From Parus major (lineage: Eukaryota; Chordata; Aves; Passeriformes; Paridae): a stretch of DNA of 64,000 nucleotides. The position numbers and the translations under genes are program-made. Shown in pieces: positions 25,843 through 38,900 of this stretch. The notes under the pieces were generated by a model. The model was given only the letters and a program-made list of their open reading frames with translations. It was not told the DNA's origin and ran no database searches. Where the stretch lies: the NCBI RefSeq assembly GCF_001522545.3, contig NC_031771.1, forward strand, positions 29,903,614 to 29,967,613, in the 5' to 3' direction. How positions within the stretch are numbered: the first letter of the stretch is position 1; each line of letters begins with the position of its first letter.

Positions 25843-28800
25843 CTAAAGGAAAAGGGATTTTGAGAAATGTAAGGAGACAGAGAAAATGGAGCAGAAAAGA
25901 GCCCATGAAGCAGCCCTTTTGCCCTGCCACCACTTCATTCATCCTGGCAGTGAATATTTCACATATAAACTGAAAAGAGTTGCTATGTTACCCTGGGATT
26001 GCAATCTCAGCCCCTCAGACAAAGGTGCCGAGAGACAGAAGGAACTGGCACTTTTAAAAGCAGGATAGTTTTAAAGCAGATACTTCACAGATCTGTCTGA
26101 ACAGCAAGCAGCTAAAGGGGCTGAGACCTGGGACATCATGTTCCCAGAACAAAACCACACACTTACAGCAGCCAACCTGGCATCTCAAGGGAGATCCTCA
26201 ACCCATCTTGAAAATCTATCCACTTTGGGGTTCTTGTGCAGCCCTCAAAGCAGAAGGGAGAACAAGAGGGAAAGGCGGTTAAACAAAAGACTTCAAAAGA
26301 AAGACAGGCTGCCCTCAGAAATGACTGTATTTCAGAATTCCTTTGTCAAATTGAAGATTTAATTGTAAGTTATTTCAGCCTCAGTGAACCAGCATTTGCA
26401 GATTTTCACTTTTCTTCAAGTGAAGTTTTCACTGCTTTTTGTTAGCCAAAGTATCTCAAGCTAATCTACTTAACCTTACCTGGTAAGAAACCCACCTGTT
26501 TAAAGGTAATTTTGCAGGTTAAAAACCACACCAGCAAAGTTATCTGTTCCATTGGAAGCATCTAAAAGGAGTAAATGGCATTTCATCTTTAAAATCTTCA
26601 CAAAGGTATAAATGTAAACATTTCACTTATGGTACATTTGGTCTCCCCCAGCACTCTAATGCAGCAGATGGTCTAGCTCATTTAAGTACATATAGCAAAT
26701 GCAGCTTCAAATTCTGCTGCCTTTAGTGAAGTTTAAGTTGCACTCTTGCCAGGAGGAATGGGGTCAATGACGTGGGAGTATACGGTCATGTTGCAAATAT
26801 CTGTTTAATTTTTGTTGCCTGTGTCTTCTCAATACTCCAGCCATGTCACAGAAGATGAGACAACACATGATTTTCTAGTCAAGTAACCTTTTGGGAACTG
26901 AGAATGATTTTCCTGATTTTGTACTATGAAGATGCAGTGTGGGCCTGATGTACTACAGTATGAGATTGCATCAGGCCACCTTCAATTCAATTCAAAGGAA
27001 TTTGACATTTTGTGGCAGCAGTTGTGACCTGCAGAGCTGGCAGCTTCAGGGGCAAAATGTGACATGCTTCTCAGGGAGATGAGTAATCTTCCTTTAGCCT
27101 ATAGAACCAAAATATTCTCTATAGATACTTCTACAATGAGTATTTTTTCCTTTTTCTTTGTCATGTTTGTACTTTTGCTGGTTTGATTAGAATGGTTTCT
27201 GTGTTTGCATCTACCAAATCTGCTTAGTAAATATTTTTGGTACTTGCAGAGACCATTAAATAAAGCAAAGAAAGTGGAACACTTACTCTGGCTCTTTCCA
27301 TTTGTAAGACAGATGTGTCAGAAAGACAGTAAACACACCATTGAATCAACTAGACATCAGTAGAACACTTTATTTTATTTTTATTTAGTAGGAAAGTTTA
27401 TTTTCTCCTATGCTAAGAGGAAAAAAATTTCTTACTCTGTTATGCATTTCCTTTATATATCAGTGAATATTCTATAAATAACACAGGATATAACATATTT
27501 TATCTTCCTTTCATTACAGCTGATCTTTACACCAGCTGGTATAGAACATTAACTGAATGTTTTCTATCAAAGATTTCTCAGAAAACACAAAAATTTTAGA
27601 GATTTTTTGACATTTGAGATAGTCACTAGAAAAGTCCATATCTTCTGTTTCCTGACAGGCCTTCTTCAAGAAGTTCATAAGAGGTTCCCCTAATGGTAAG
27701 AGAAGGAAGAGAAAGTAGTCTAATTCCTATTTCGTTAAGGTACATCTGGAGAAATTTGGTTAGCTTGTCAAAAACACATCAGCATTAGGCTTTTGTATAT
27801 AAAAATCAGTTAGAAGGAACAGTTACATGTAAAGGAGGAGGTGGGAAATTAATTTAGCAAACAGGAATTAGTTTAGTCAGCAGGAATTAGTAAACCTCTT
27901 GCTGAAAATGAAGTCTGTGCTCTGGTACTTTGAACAAATAAAGCAGTTTGAGCAAATTAAGGGAGAGATGTTACAGCTGATGTTTAATGAAAAAAAAATG
28001 CAGTTGCATTAACTTCCACATTAAGAATGTAGCTGTGAACTCTGGCAGTTCCTCTACAAATGGCTACAAATACTGTACTTTATCTGAATAATGATGAACC
28101 AAATCAACTAAACATCAGACTGTGTCTTTATCACTTTTAAAATCTGCTGATCGGAATACATTTTTAATTTTGTAAATTGCAACCTATTGCAATAAATGTA
28201 ATATCTTTGCATTAAAGGAAAAAACAAAGGCCATCTTGCCCTTGATTTTTGCAAGACAGTCACTGCTAGGCCAATGTCACTGTTAATTGCCTTTACAGAG
28301 CAAGGAGAAGGGGATCTTTTCTAACCTACTTTTCACTCTTCTTAATTGAAATCACCGCATTCCCCATTATCTCATAAATATATGATTATTGATAGATAAT
28401 CAATAGGAAATAATGATTTATAATTTATAATTTCTTTTCAATTTACAAACATTTGGGAGTTCATCTTCTGGAAATTATCCATATACAATTTCTGTGATTA
28501 TGTTCAGATGACCTGTACATATGATTAATCTAAGATATGATATCAAATTGAATTATAAGGGAAGATTGAGATAGTAATTGTCCAATGGGGAACTAAAAGG
28601 ATCAGATAGAAGTATAAAAATCCAATTTTAAAGCAAGCATCAGTGGTCATGCCTAAGTGACTCAGATCATATTTAAATTCTAAGACTGCTTGAAGAAATA
28701 ACCCTCTATAGATTTTTCATTGCCGTTTAGTTTTTTTGTAATTATCTGAGCAATTTTTGTAATTATCAGATACATATATCTACCAGGTCTTTCATAATAT

Positions 28801-29504
28801 TTTGGTACCAAGAATCAGAGGACATTTCTCACAAATCGTAAAAGTTCTTTAAGCAAGGAGAGAAAATTTCTGCCCATTCGTTAATTTTAAAGATGCCAGT
28901 TAAGGCAGAAGTATTTTTATGTGTGAGAAGAAATAAAATCATACTAAAAAATATTAAGAATCTCCTGCAAGTATTGGGGCTTTTCAAGTGAAATTTAATA
29001 TATGCTTTTTATCCTAATAATTAATATATGAATATTTTAAAAATCAAAATGTTTAAGCCAGTGGAAGTCTGATATGACTTCTCTTACACTGATATCATAT
29101 CACCAGGATTTATGAAGAATTATAGGTTAGTCCTATGTATAGCATTTGAATAAAATATCTTTCCATGCAGTTTGGGTCCCATTTTGAAATATTTCAAATC
29201 TGTCTGGCATTATTAAGACTGGAATTTTGATTAAAATACATCAACTTATTTTTATTTACATAATTAGTATATAAGTATAAACCTCTCTGATCTGATTTCC
29301 AAACCGAGAAGCTCTCAATAGAATTCACCAATTTCATGAATAGCATTTAATAGAAAGTTATCAACACCTGGATGCTGGAAATTAAATTATTTACATAGAA
29401 AATATTAAAAATTAATTGAGTAGGTTTAAGTGCAAAAGTAACTTGCTTACAGCTTAGCATTAATGGGCCCTTCTCAAAGTTGTGGATAAACTTGAAATGA
29501 ACTC
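25843..29504. other. Non-coding AT-rich stretch, no gene recognised
   Basis: No gene, RNA or mobile element is recognised. Short direct repeats occur: caggaattagt twice near 27863-27890, and tttttgtaattatc twice near 28733-28768. A run rich in inverted TTAT/ATAA words lies near 28380-28440. Open frames at 25886-26445 overlap in several frames and show no motif. Confidence 0.65.
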
Positions 29505-29801
29505 TGTTAGAGCAAGTGGCTGAGCTGAGGAGCAAACAAAGACAGGTTATCTTCAGATAAGGGCAAGGCCCAGGCTGGCCCAAGAGAGAAGAGAACAATT
29601 AATGACCTGTTCATGTGGGCATGGAGAAGGAATCCGAAGAAGAGACCACAAATTATCATTGCACCAAGAGGCACATGCAGGGCAGATGATGTCTGGGAGC
29701 ACACACCAAGAGGGTAAAAAGACCCAGGGGTTTCTTTGTTCAGGGAACCTCTGCAGAAGCACCCATCTAGAGCTGACTTACAATTAACATTACCCTACAC
29801 A
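29505..29801. other. G+C-richer block bounded by TG...CA, unidentified
   Basis: About 297 bases stand out from the AT-rich flanks. On the + strand the block begins TGTTAGAGC and ends CCCTACACA, so either strand reads TG...CA, the terminal dinucleotides of an LTR. It contains the self-complementary ggttatcttcagataagg and several overlapping short frames on both strands. I found no matching target-site duplication (flanks aactc and attaat) and no clear AATAAA in the expected place, so a solo LTR is only a possibility. It could equally be an old exon, a conserved element or chance composition. Confidence 0.25.
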
Positions 29802-29804
29802 ATT

Positions 29805-29830
29805 AATTTTTTAAATTAAATTAAAAAATT
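29805..29830. repeat. 26-bp AT palindrome
   Basis: aattttttaaatt is followed by its near-complement aaattaaaaaatt, with one mismatch across the dyad and no loop. A run of A follows. It could form a cruciform, but no gene adjoins it. Confidence 0.85.
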
Positions 29831-31262
29831 TGATTCAATAAAAAAAAAAACTTATTAAAAATGAATGGTCTTTTTATACACTGCTAGCTTTTAAGTGCTT
29901 CCAAGAAGTATTTTCTCCTCTTAGTGCTTTGAGAGGGTTTCTTTTCAAGAATCAAAAGCTTCTTTTTCTCTTCAATTACTGTCTTTCCATCATTTCCAGG
30001 AACACAAAATTAGCAAAATGTCTACATCCTATTGAAGCTATGAGGCAAATTATTCTCTACATACTAAAGTGTTTTGACCTTAAACACGAAGGTCATCTAT
30101 AACATCTCCAAGGAAACACTAAACTGAAATCCAAACCCTAATTAAAATTATATTTGAGGGCAATTATTTGGGCCACAAAATGTAATTTGCTTTATCACTA
30201 GTCATTACTCTTTCAAAACTGTAGAGTTACTTTGCCCAGTGGCCCCAATCAAAATCTATTTGTGTTCCTGTCTTGCTTTGCAGCTCTAGCTGGATGGATA
30301 GTGTTCATTACCTGGTAGGTTATAAATGTGCTCAGCTCCTCTGCTGTAGTTTCTGCTGGCAGAGGGCACTGCAGTCCAAAAGTAAGCTTCTTTCAATGTA
30401 TTTCTGGTTGCAGACTAAGGTTCTTTGGGAATCCCATGACTTCAAATGCTTTATATGAATGTCACACTCTTTCATTATTTTTTGAATAGAGAAAACTAAA
30501 TATTAGTCACATATGCTGAAATGCTTACTACCCTTTAATTTTTTTTAATTAACAAAAAAATAGATTAAAGAATACCTGAGAGACATCTGTTTGTAAAAGG
30601 AAGAGAGTTTCACTTTTAAATCTCTAAAAGTTTGCCATGTTGCAGCTCTAAGTGGTCTTTCTATGGCAAGAAGGTGCCAGTATTTTTATGAGCTTAATGC
30701 TCATAATGCTCAGGGATTTGACAGAAGTGTAAAGCAGACTTCAGATAATAAAATATGAATAAAGGGAGGTAGGGAAGGACTGTAGGAAGCAGGAAACAAA
30801 AAACTAGTAGAGTCAAATAAGGCGCTCATGCTGGGGAAAGCTAGCAGGAGTACCCCAAAACCAAGGTGGGCAAAAACTGTCTATTTGCAAGGCAAACAAG
30901 ATTCAGAGCCTGAGTTTAGTCCCTATCTTTTACATTAGTACCATCTCCACAAAGGGTCATCCTAGGAGTTTAATAGGATGATGTAAATAAATATTGCAGT
31001 AGATAAAAACTGTATTTTAAAGTAGAAATGCATTGTGATCTGAAATCAAGGTGTTCACACTTGGTAATACCTCAGGAAAAATTTGGCAAGTCATTGTTCC
31101 TTCTGCTTCTCTGCCTAGGCCTTCAAAAAATAAATAAATAAATAAATAAATAAAGGTATTTAAAACTAGTCTTCCTGCTACTGTTTGTTAACCAAAGACA
31201 GCAATAAATGATCTTTTGACTACTCAGAAATAACCTCTTAGGTTACTCAATAGAGTTAACAT
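29831..31262. other. Non-coding stretch, no gene recognised
   Basis: AT-rich DNA with homopolymer runs. It holds the (AAAT)n microsatellite at 31127-31154. No gene or regulatory site can be supported. Confidence 0.65.
31127..31154. repeat. (AAAT)n microsatellite
   Basis: About six uninterrupted copies of aaat follow an A6 run. It is likely length-polymorphic. Confidence 0.95.
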
Positions 31263-31425
31263 TGTTCCACAAACAATTGACCTTCTCAACAACCTAGAGA
31301 AGGCTGATCTAGAACAGAGTCTGGACAGAGTTAAGAAGGTGTTTATTGAAAGGCCCCAAAGGATACACCTTGGGCAGTGCAAGAGCCTGTCCAGGGCTAC
31401 ACCCAAGATGGACCCAAAATGGTCA
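31263..31425 (-). mobile_element. Probable endogenous retrovirus LTR remnant (3' part)
   Basis: Read on the minus strand the segment contains a polyadenylation signal AATAAA (31347-31342) inside ggcctttcaataaacacc. It is preceded by gggtccatcttgggtgtagc and followed by ctctgtccagactctgttct, agatcagccttctct, and a terminus ending ...ggaaca at 31263. This order (U3/R with AATAAA, then a pyrimidine-rich U5 ending in CA) and its wording resemble passerine/avian ERV LTRs as I remember them. Only the 3' half is present: the expected TG start and most of U3 are missing. No retroviral coding sequence is nearby. The missing part ends where the CR1 copy begins, which suggests a deletion or insertion junction. 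Confidence 0.55.
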
Positions 31426-31429
31426 CAAA

Positions 31430-31808
31430 AGTGGCTGAAGGAACTTCAGTTGTGCAGCCTGGTGAAAAGAAGGCTGATGGCATAAGGTGGCATAAAAGAA
31501 AGATGGACACAACATTCAGCAGGGCCTGTGGCAACAGAGCAAGGAGTACTGGTTTTAAAATGAAGGGGATAGATGTGATCAGCTATAAGGAAGAAGTTTT
31601 TTGCAGCAACTGGTGAAACACTAGGACAGGTTGTGCAGTGAGGTGGCAGATACCCCATCCCTGGGAATGTTCAAGGCTGAACAGGGTTCTGAGCAATTGG
31701 ATACAGCTGATGATATCCCTGCTCAGGGCAGAGGGTTTGGACTTGCAAACCTTTAAAGGTCCCTTCCAACTCAAACTATTCTATAATTCTATGACACTCT
31801 ATAACTCT
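31430..31808 (+). mobile_element. CR1 LINE 3' end, 5'-truncated
   Basis: Sense CR1 3' end. Diagnostic words are gtggctgaaggaacttcagt, gcagcctggtgaaaagaagg, gcctgtggcaacagagcaag, ataaggaagaagttttttgc, gaggtggcagataccccatc and cctgggaatgttcaaggctg. The terminus is aaaggtcccttccaactcaa then actattctataattctatga, with a few extra decayed copies of the octamer-like tail (actctataactctctag). Its 5' end meets the LTR-like segment within a few bases. No coding capacity remains. Confidence 0.93.
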
Positions 31809-33561
31809 CTAGAGTGACTGGGGAAAAAAAGAAATTTAAAATAAAAATTAAAGGAAGGGAAAAATAAGAAACCTCTTAGAGAAACTTACAAGTTTGCACA
31901 GCATAAGAACATTACCAGAAGGCAAAATACTGTTATTATAGGAAATCTCCCTAGTGGTATAGCTAGGATGGTTATTTTTACAGTCTGGTCCCTAGAAATA
32001 TGCTGGTGCTGTAGTAGAAAAATTATGAATTTAATGTGCAGCACTCTTACTTATTTCTATATTACACCAATATAATACCAGTGAAAATCCTGCACCCTAG
32101 AGGAATGCTAAAGCCAAGATCCCATATGAGAACCACTAAGAGAAAATATTTGCTGGGATATACATATTTACAAGTGAATTTGCTGTGCTTCGCTGGAGAG
32201 AATTCTTGAACCTGATTTGCTTGCAGGGTATATGGTTCTGCTGGCAGGTATTGACTAGGGAATAGACAAATCCACTGCACTTTGTAAGTACTATTTTCTA
32301 GTTTGAAACAAAAAGACTATTTTTCCTTCAGGCATTTCTCTTAGGAATCATTCCTCTGACACTCCTTTTAAAAGATGAGTGGTATATGTATGATCTGTTA
32401 CTCTGAAGGGTTTTTAAAAGGAACAGTATTTTTACTGCTTGGGTATGGGGTCTGCTTTTTTTTTTTCTTTTTGTCTCAGGGTTTTGGTGGTTTTGCTATT
32501 ATTTTGGGTTTTGTAATTTGAAAGAATAGCTTTATCAGAGCAAACACATCATCACTATCTCTGGAGGGCCCTAAGATTGCTGACAAACAACACTGTAACA
32601 AGCATCTATAACTACTAAAGGTCACTTTTTAAAAAGCAGCTGACATACCAATAAGTGATGTATACAGAGTAGGCTGATAAATAGAAGGCAGTTTCTAAAA
32701 GTCTCCAGGAATATCCCAGGTAGCAAAGCAAAGATTTTTCAGTACTTTTCCTAAATGTTCACTCTGCTCCAATTTGTAATTGGCATATGCCCACCTTGAG
32801 GAAGCTGCCTCTTGGCTGTCTATAACTCTCACTCAAAATTAGTAAAATATTTTAATGAGGTGCAAACTAAAATAAATCATTATCTATATCTGAAATATCA
32901 CAAGAAAAAATGTCCACAATATCTTATTAAATATGTCAAAAAAAGTTAGCTAAAAATCACCTGGTTTGACAAACAAAAGTGGTTGCATATCCAGTCCCTC
33001 ACCCAAGGTGAGGGCTGGGAAAGGGAAGGAAGAGGATGGAAGAGTGGAGAAGGGAGGGGAAATTACCAACTATCATTTAAAAAAATCCAAACAAATCATA
33101 CCATGAAACCTTTGGAAAAAAATGTGATCGGTAAAAAATAAAAAAGCTTTGAAAGGGAGCAGCTCCATTTTACCAATGAGATATTTAGTCATTCATCTTC
33201 CTTTAATCCAGCAGAACTGGACCAAAAAGACATATGAATATTTAATCTCATATTAATTACTTCATTTGCATATATAGGTACTTAAAGAATGTTTTCAATC
33301 CCCAGACTTTGTCCATCAAGCACATTTTGAAACATTGACATAAAGGATTATATTAGAATAGCCTTATTCCTTTAAGCAAATATTATTAAAATTGCACTAA
33401 TACAATAACAGATAATAAGCAGAATCTTTAAGATGAAAATGAAGTTCTCTAGCTTTCCCAAATGCTGGTAAAAGTTATATTAAAAATAAAAGAAGAACCA
33501 CACACAAAACCCACAAACAAAGAAACAACAAACTTCATGCTGGTCATGTTTCTAACTTCTG
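31809..33561. other. Non-coding stretch, no gene recognised
   Basis: AT-rich DNA with poly-T near 32457-32466 and a short purine-rich patch (ggaaggaagagg...) at about 33016-33060. No gene or RNA is recognised. Confidence 0.65.
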
Positions 33562-33660
33562 TGCAATCTGGTCTAGTGGAAGGTGTCCCTTCCCTGCAGA
33601 AGGGATAATAGAACTAGATGATCTTTAACATCCCTTCCAACCCAAACCAATTTATGGTTG
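33562..33660 (+). mobile_element. CR1 LINE, extreme 3' end fragment
   Basis: About 100 bases of the CR1 3' terminus: gcaatctggtctagtggaag, gtgtcccttccctgcagaag, actagatgatctttaacatc, ccttccaacccaaaccaatt and tatggttgat. This is a very short 5'-truncated insertion. The internal words are close to the canonical CR1 tail. Confidence 0.93.
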
Positions 33661-35429
33661 ATGGGGTGTACTTTTAAGTAAAAAATGACATGCCCTAACA
33701 GAAATACCATCTAATTTCAGGTGTGTGTGATTTCTGCAGCGACAAGCCTTGCTGGAACTTGTGTTAGTAGCATGAATTGCCACCACCAAAAGCAAAAGGC
33801 TAAAACAGAAAACAATACTGTACAATAAAATATTTTATAGGCATCTCTCTCATACAATCTTCACAACTCCCCTGAAGTTAGATCGCTCTTATTCATTACT
33901 ACTCTGAAGAACTATCAAAAATAGATAGATTTCAAGCAAGACAATCTGCCTTCCAGTCACCTTCAACTCCCAGCTTGTCCCCCCTTGCAAAGTAGTCCAT
34001 AACACATGAAATGGGTATTCAGTTTCAGAAACAGCTCAGGGAATTATTTTAGAAAATGCTTATTAAAAAGCAGGATCTCTTCCTCTTCAACACAAGCTTT
34101 TGTCCCTATTCTTTGCTCTTTGCTCTAGTTCCAGCTTGAGGCACAAAACCACCTTAAAAAGTCCAAACCTAGATTGCTACTTGTCTTTTCACGGTGGCAG
34201 TGTATAGCAGAATAGCTTGTAGCCATCAGTCAGTCACACTGACCTTCAGTTACACAGTGACCTACAAGATTCTTACATTTTTAATAGGAAAAAAAAAAAA
34301 AGCAATTACAGTGGCCATTTAGCTGCAAGTTACAAAACCCTTTTAACATTTGGGAGTTTTATGTTTTTCTCTCCAAGAGGTTAAGTAATGGGAATATGAA
34401 TCAAACCATCATTTGTATACTGCTCATGCTGCAGGATAGCATTTTGTAATGAGAATCAAGTGGTTACTCAATTTTTATTAATATCCATAAAATAAAATTG
34501 ATTGTATGGGGGGGATTATGCAGACAAAAATAATGTGACTAGTTTACAAATACACAAATATGCATATGTGTGAATGTGTATCAGATGAAAAAAACTTGCC
34601 TACAAAAAGTGCGACTTCAATTTCAAAGGCAATTTCAATTTCCCTGAGAAAATTAGTGTAAATTTCCTACTACAGTCACTTATTATTTTAATAATTTAAC
34701 TCCTAAAGCTTTCAAGCAATAGAAACCATAGGACTTTAAAAAATGAAAAAACAAATTAAGTAGAAGATCAGAAGAAAGGATGGGAAAACAAAAATTATAA
34801 AGAAAACCCAGTAATGTTGGACATATAAGGCAAGAATCCATGGAGTTTTTCCTGTTATTCATGCACTGTATGACCTGATTTATTATCTCACATGATCTGA
34901 CCCTAGGAGTTGGATTCTAAAACACTGCTCTGGTTTATGAATTGGTTTTCTATAGGATTTACCCATAAGTCTGTAACTGTAAAAGTGGTCTTTAAAATTA
35001 CTTGAAACATTGTTAAATACAGAAATAGAAGATCCCTCTCCACTTCATATCTGTTAGCAAGTATTTATCTTATAAAGCTCTTTTTGCTTTTAAATTTGAC
35101 AGGTAATGTCAGAACAGCTTGGAAAGCATTAGCAACATTTGAATTATGATGGGTTTTTCTACAGTCAGTTGTTTACCTAGGTGGCTGAAAAGTATAAACT
35201 TTATTTAGAAGAATGACTGTAGTAAAGTGTTGCTTTGCAACAAATGGTGTATTCTGCAGCTGACTTCCTCCATTGGAAGAATGCCTGTAGCATCAGCCCC
35301 ATGTCAAGCTGATAAGCACAGAGTTATGAGCCTGCAGAGGGTTCTCTCTGGCCAGTTTTATACAGGCAAACCTAAGGAAGGAGTTTTGGAGGGAAATATT
35401 TTCAATTAGGCAGACTTTTAGCAGAGGTG
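33661..35429. other. Non-coding stretch, no gene recognised
   Basis: AT-rich DNA with a poly-A run at about 34289-34302 and a G7 run near 34509. No coding or RNA feature can be supported. Confidence 0.65.
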
Positions 35430-35960
35430 ATTTGTGCGATGACAGCACATTCTCTGATTGTGCTGCCCAGAACGCAAGTCCTTTCCCAGGGCAGCGGTGC
35501 CACCAGCCCTCCCAGTGCCATTCCCAAGCCTCTCAGGGATGCCCCAGGCAGCTCCTGAGCTCTCTATCTGCACTCCTTAGCTAGTTCCAGGCTTCCAGTT
35601 TGTGAGCCAAATGATTATGTCAAGAAAACTCTACCAAGGAGCAAAAGTCTCCATAACCACGTGCTTAACCTGGCAACATTAACTCCCATAGAAATCCACT
35701 AATAGCTACCACCTGCCCTGATACAGCTCCAGCACATCTTTTCTTGTACTAAAGCTTCCCCTGGCACTGTGTCAGCATCCTGAACACCGGCAAAAACTGC
35801 TGCAGTGTCTCAGAGCTCGAGAGGGAATGCTGAGTGCTGAGGGAAGGCAGATGCACTTACTGCCCCAGCCACCAAGGTCACTGCTAACTCACTCCAGGGT
35901 GGGCGAGTTTTAGCACCAGAAGGTGAAACCAGCTTTCCCACACACATCAGCTCAAAGATG
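35430..35960. other. G+C-richer unidentified block
   Basis: Roughly 530 bases are distinctly richer in G and C than either flank and carry several CpGs (for example gtgcgatg, agcggtgcc, ccacgtgc, caccggc, ctcgaga, gggcgag). Stops occur in all frames, so it is not a simple coding exon. No CR1 or LTR hallmark is seen. It could be a decayed repeat, a conserved regulatory element or a non-coding RNA exon; the sequence alone does not choose between them. Confidence 0.4.
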
Positions 35961-38900
35961 CTTTCTTGTCACAATATTGTGCTATTAATTGACTCAGAAA
36001 AATTTAATCTGGTTTGGAGACATATACAAGGACAAGTGTACTAGAATGCATTTGAGATTGAGATTTCTTGTTTTATAAGTAATTTAAAATGTTGATGTAT
36101 TTACTCAAAGAACTACTGGTAAGTAAGCTATTAGAGAATCTGTTTCTTGCCAATGACAGAACATAAATTATGCTTCTTAATATAAATAAGCATATTAATT
36201 ATGTTTCTTTATATCTATATATATATAAACACATACATAATTTATATTTATGTAAATTTAAATTACCTGGTCATAAGCAGCGGACAGGAAGTTTTCAAAG
36301 TGACTAATGTTCTTTGATTCTAGTCCAAAGTCTTTCATGTTAAAATATTATGACTCTTTGATTCAATGAATGTTCTGTTGGATTATTAAATTCTAGCATA
36401 TTTGGTATGAGAAACAGATGAAGAATTTCTACATAAAATTAAGTTGTAAGTGCTGGATATCTTATCTAAGAATAGTTGCACATTATTATTCAAATATTTT
36501 CTCTTTCAGAAATCTGAATCAAGTCTTAACTATTGCATTTGTAGCATAAATCAAACAAGAAGATATTCCTTAGAGCCCAGCTTAAAAATAAAGCTACTTT
36601 GCAATCAGACACACACAGCATAGGTCTGAATCCAGTGTTCCAACCAAATAAAACCTATCTGCTGTCAATGCAAGAGATAAACTTTGGTCACAGCACAGCT
36701 TTAAGATAAAAGCTGCAAGTGCTTTTCCTTCATTTAGAACATGCACAAATGCAGAGCAGACATGGCTTTGGCTATAGAAGACTCTATGTATATACTGCAC
36801 ATGGTTTAGCCTCAAAGCTCATCCTTGCTCAGTAAACATGAGAAAGAAATGAGTGTGCAGGGCTGCTGTGGTGTTGCCAGTTTCTGAACATTTCTGGTTT
36901 TCACACCGTCCTCTCATCTGGGCAATAAAATGGTTGAAGAAAGCACAAACCAGACAGGAGACATACCCACTTTTCAGGAGACCTTCTGGGCTGATAGAAG
37001 TACAGGAAGCCACAGATGGTCACTTTAATCAAATTTGTCCTTCCTGCCAATTTAAAGAGAAAGCTATGACTCCTTAAACAATAAAAATCTCCTGTTTAAC
37101 TCTGTTAAACAATCACAGATGTGAATGCTTGTTTTTGCATTCAACACATTCACCTGGTAGAGAACTAGTCATTGCAAAATACCATGCACCCTCTAAAGCA
37201 AATAAACCTTTTTTAGTCACTGTGCCAGACAAAATAAGTGAGTATAACATGATAGGAGAGTTCTATAAACTCTACAAAGATTAGAAGATCCATGTATTGG
37301 ACACACCCACACTCTTCTCAAAACATCTATACTGGAAAAGTAATTGATTAGATCCACAAGACATTTAAATTAATTTCAGATAAGTGTACTTTTCACCATT
37401 TACTGTGGTCAAAATATCTTTTTCTAGGATTATTGTCTTTCCTCCTTTCTCTCTATGTTTCTAAGTTTCTATGGACTTGATAAAAATCATGCTGTTTTTT
37501 TGATCTCAGGCTGTTCATGTTTATTTTTCCATGCATGAGAAAATTTGGAATCAACAAAATAATTTAATGCCAAGATGAAGACATAATTGATTACTGTCAA
37601 ATGTTTGTCCCCTCTGATTTTCAATTCTGCAATAAAAAAATCAGTTATTGTGAGGGACATAACTTCTTACGTGAAGGAGGAAATAATTTTCTGTTTATTA
37701 TTCTGTGTCTTAAATGACAAGATTCTGAAATAAAAAGAGATTGGTTTATGTTTCAAGGGAATAAGCGCTTGCATTTTCATGCTGGATGCCTTTTTAATGC
37801 TGTTACATAAATCTCTCAGGTTTCATCAGCCAAAAACCAAGCTTTTACCAATAAAATTTAAAGAAAATAAAGATAAGGTTCTCTTAAAAATAAATACACA
37901 AAGTTTCAGATCTAGAGTTTCAACATGTACCTATCAGGTTCTTTTGAAAATTACTTGACAGGAGGAAAAAAAAACCAAAAAAACCAACCACAGAGAGCTA
38001 TTCTTATTTAAACCCGAATTAAGCTTGGAAATAAAGCTGTACTCCTTGTAAAAGGTTAAAAAGCTTTTCCAATAGCAGAGGATTACAGGTTTTTTTGTAC
38101 ATAATTTCTGAATTTGAATAATAAGAAAAAATCAAATATGACAGGAATTGTCTATGGTATAACACTTGGAATACATAGAATTCTCTACAGTGCATAAGTC
38201 ATCAGAGTTCTCTCTTTTTAAAGTCAAGGACATACATTTTAAATGTGCTAGCATATGTTGAAGACAGACACCAATTAAGTGAAAATGAAAAAGCAAACAC
38301 AAAAGCTTCAGGCTTATCAACAGGACCTGCTCTAAAACCAGAATTAAACCAATGCAAAAGTAATCAATGCAGTTGTACTAAGAACTAAAGTTAAAAGAAG
38401 AAATGCCAGGCTGCTAATACTTCACAGCTCCACAGCCTTGAGCCTGACATGTCATATTTACTGCATTCTGTTTCTTTATCCCCAAAACGAGCTGTTATTC
38501 ATATTTTACCAACTAAAAATCTGACCATGAACAACTGAGACAGTTGCCCCATCCTTTTTTTCTTCTAAATCTACCACTGCAATCATTGCACTTCCAAAGA
38601 TGTTAAATAATACAGAAAAGCAATCTATCTAGTTATGAATGGACCGCATGTTCTGAAAGAACACAATCTCTTCAGCCTATTGCTTGACCTGCAGAAGCAT
38701 TACTGGCATGAGTGAGAGGAGGAACCCAGCTGGATCCCACTCTTTCTAACATTTTTCCTCTTTGAATGGTTCAAGGAGCAGAAAGAACAGTAATTAGGAT
38801 TGAATCTAACATTTTCAGTGAAGAAGGGAGTGGACCAGGCATTACAGCACAGCTTTAAATAACACCATAAGAACTTTTCAACCTTGAATTGGAAAGAGAG

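Noticed and set aside
31377..31616. 79-codon + strand frame.
   Set aside because: It crosses the LTR-like/CR1 junction and consists of repeat sequence.
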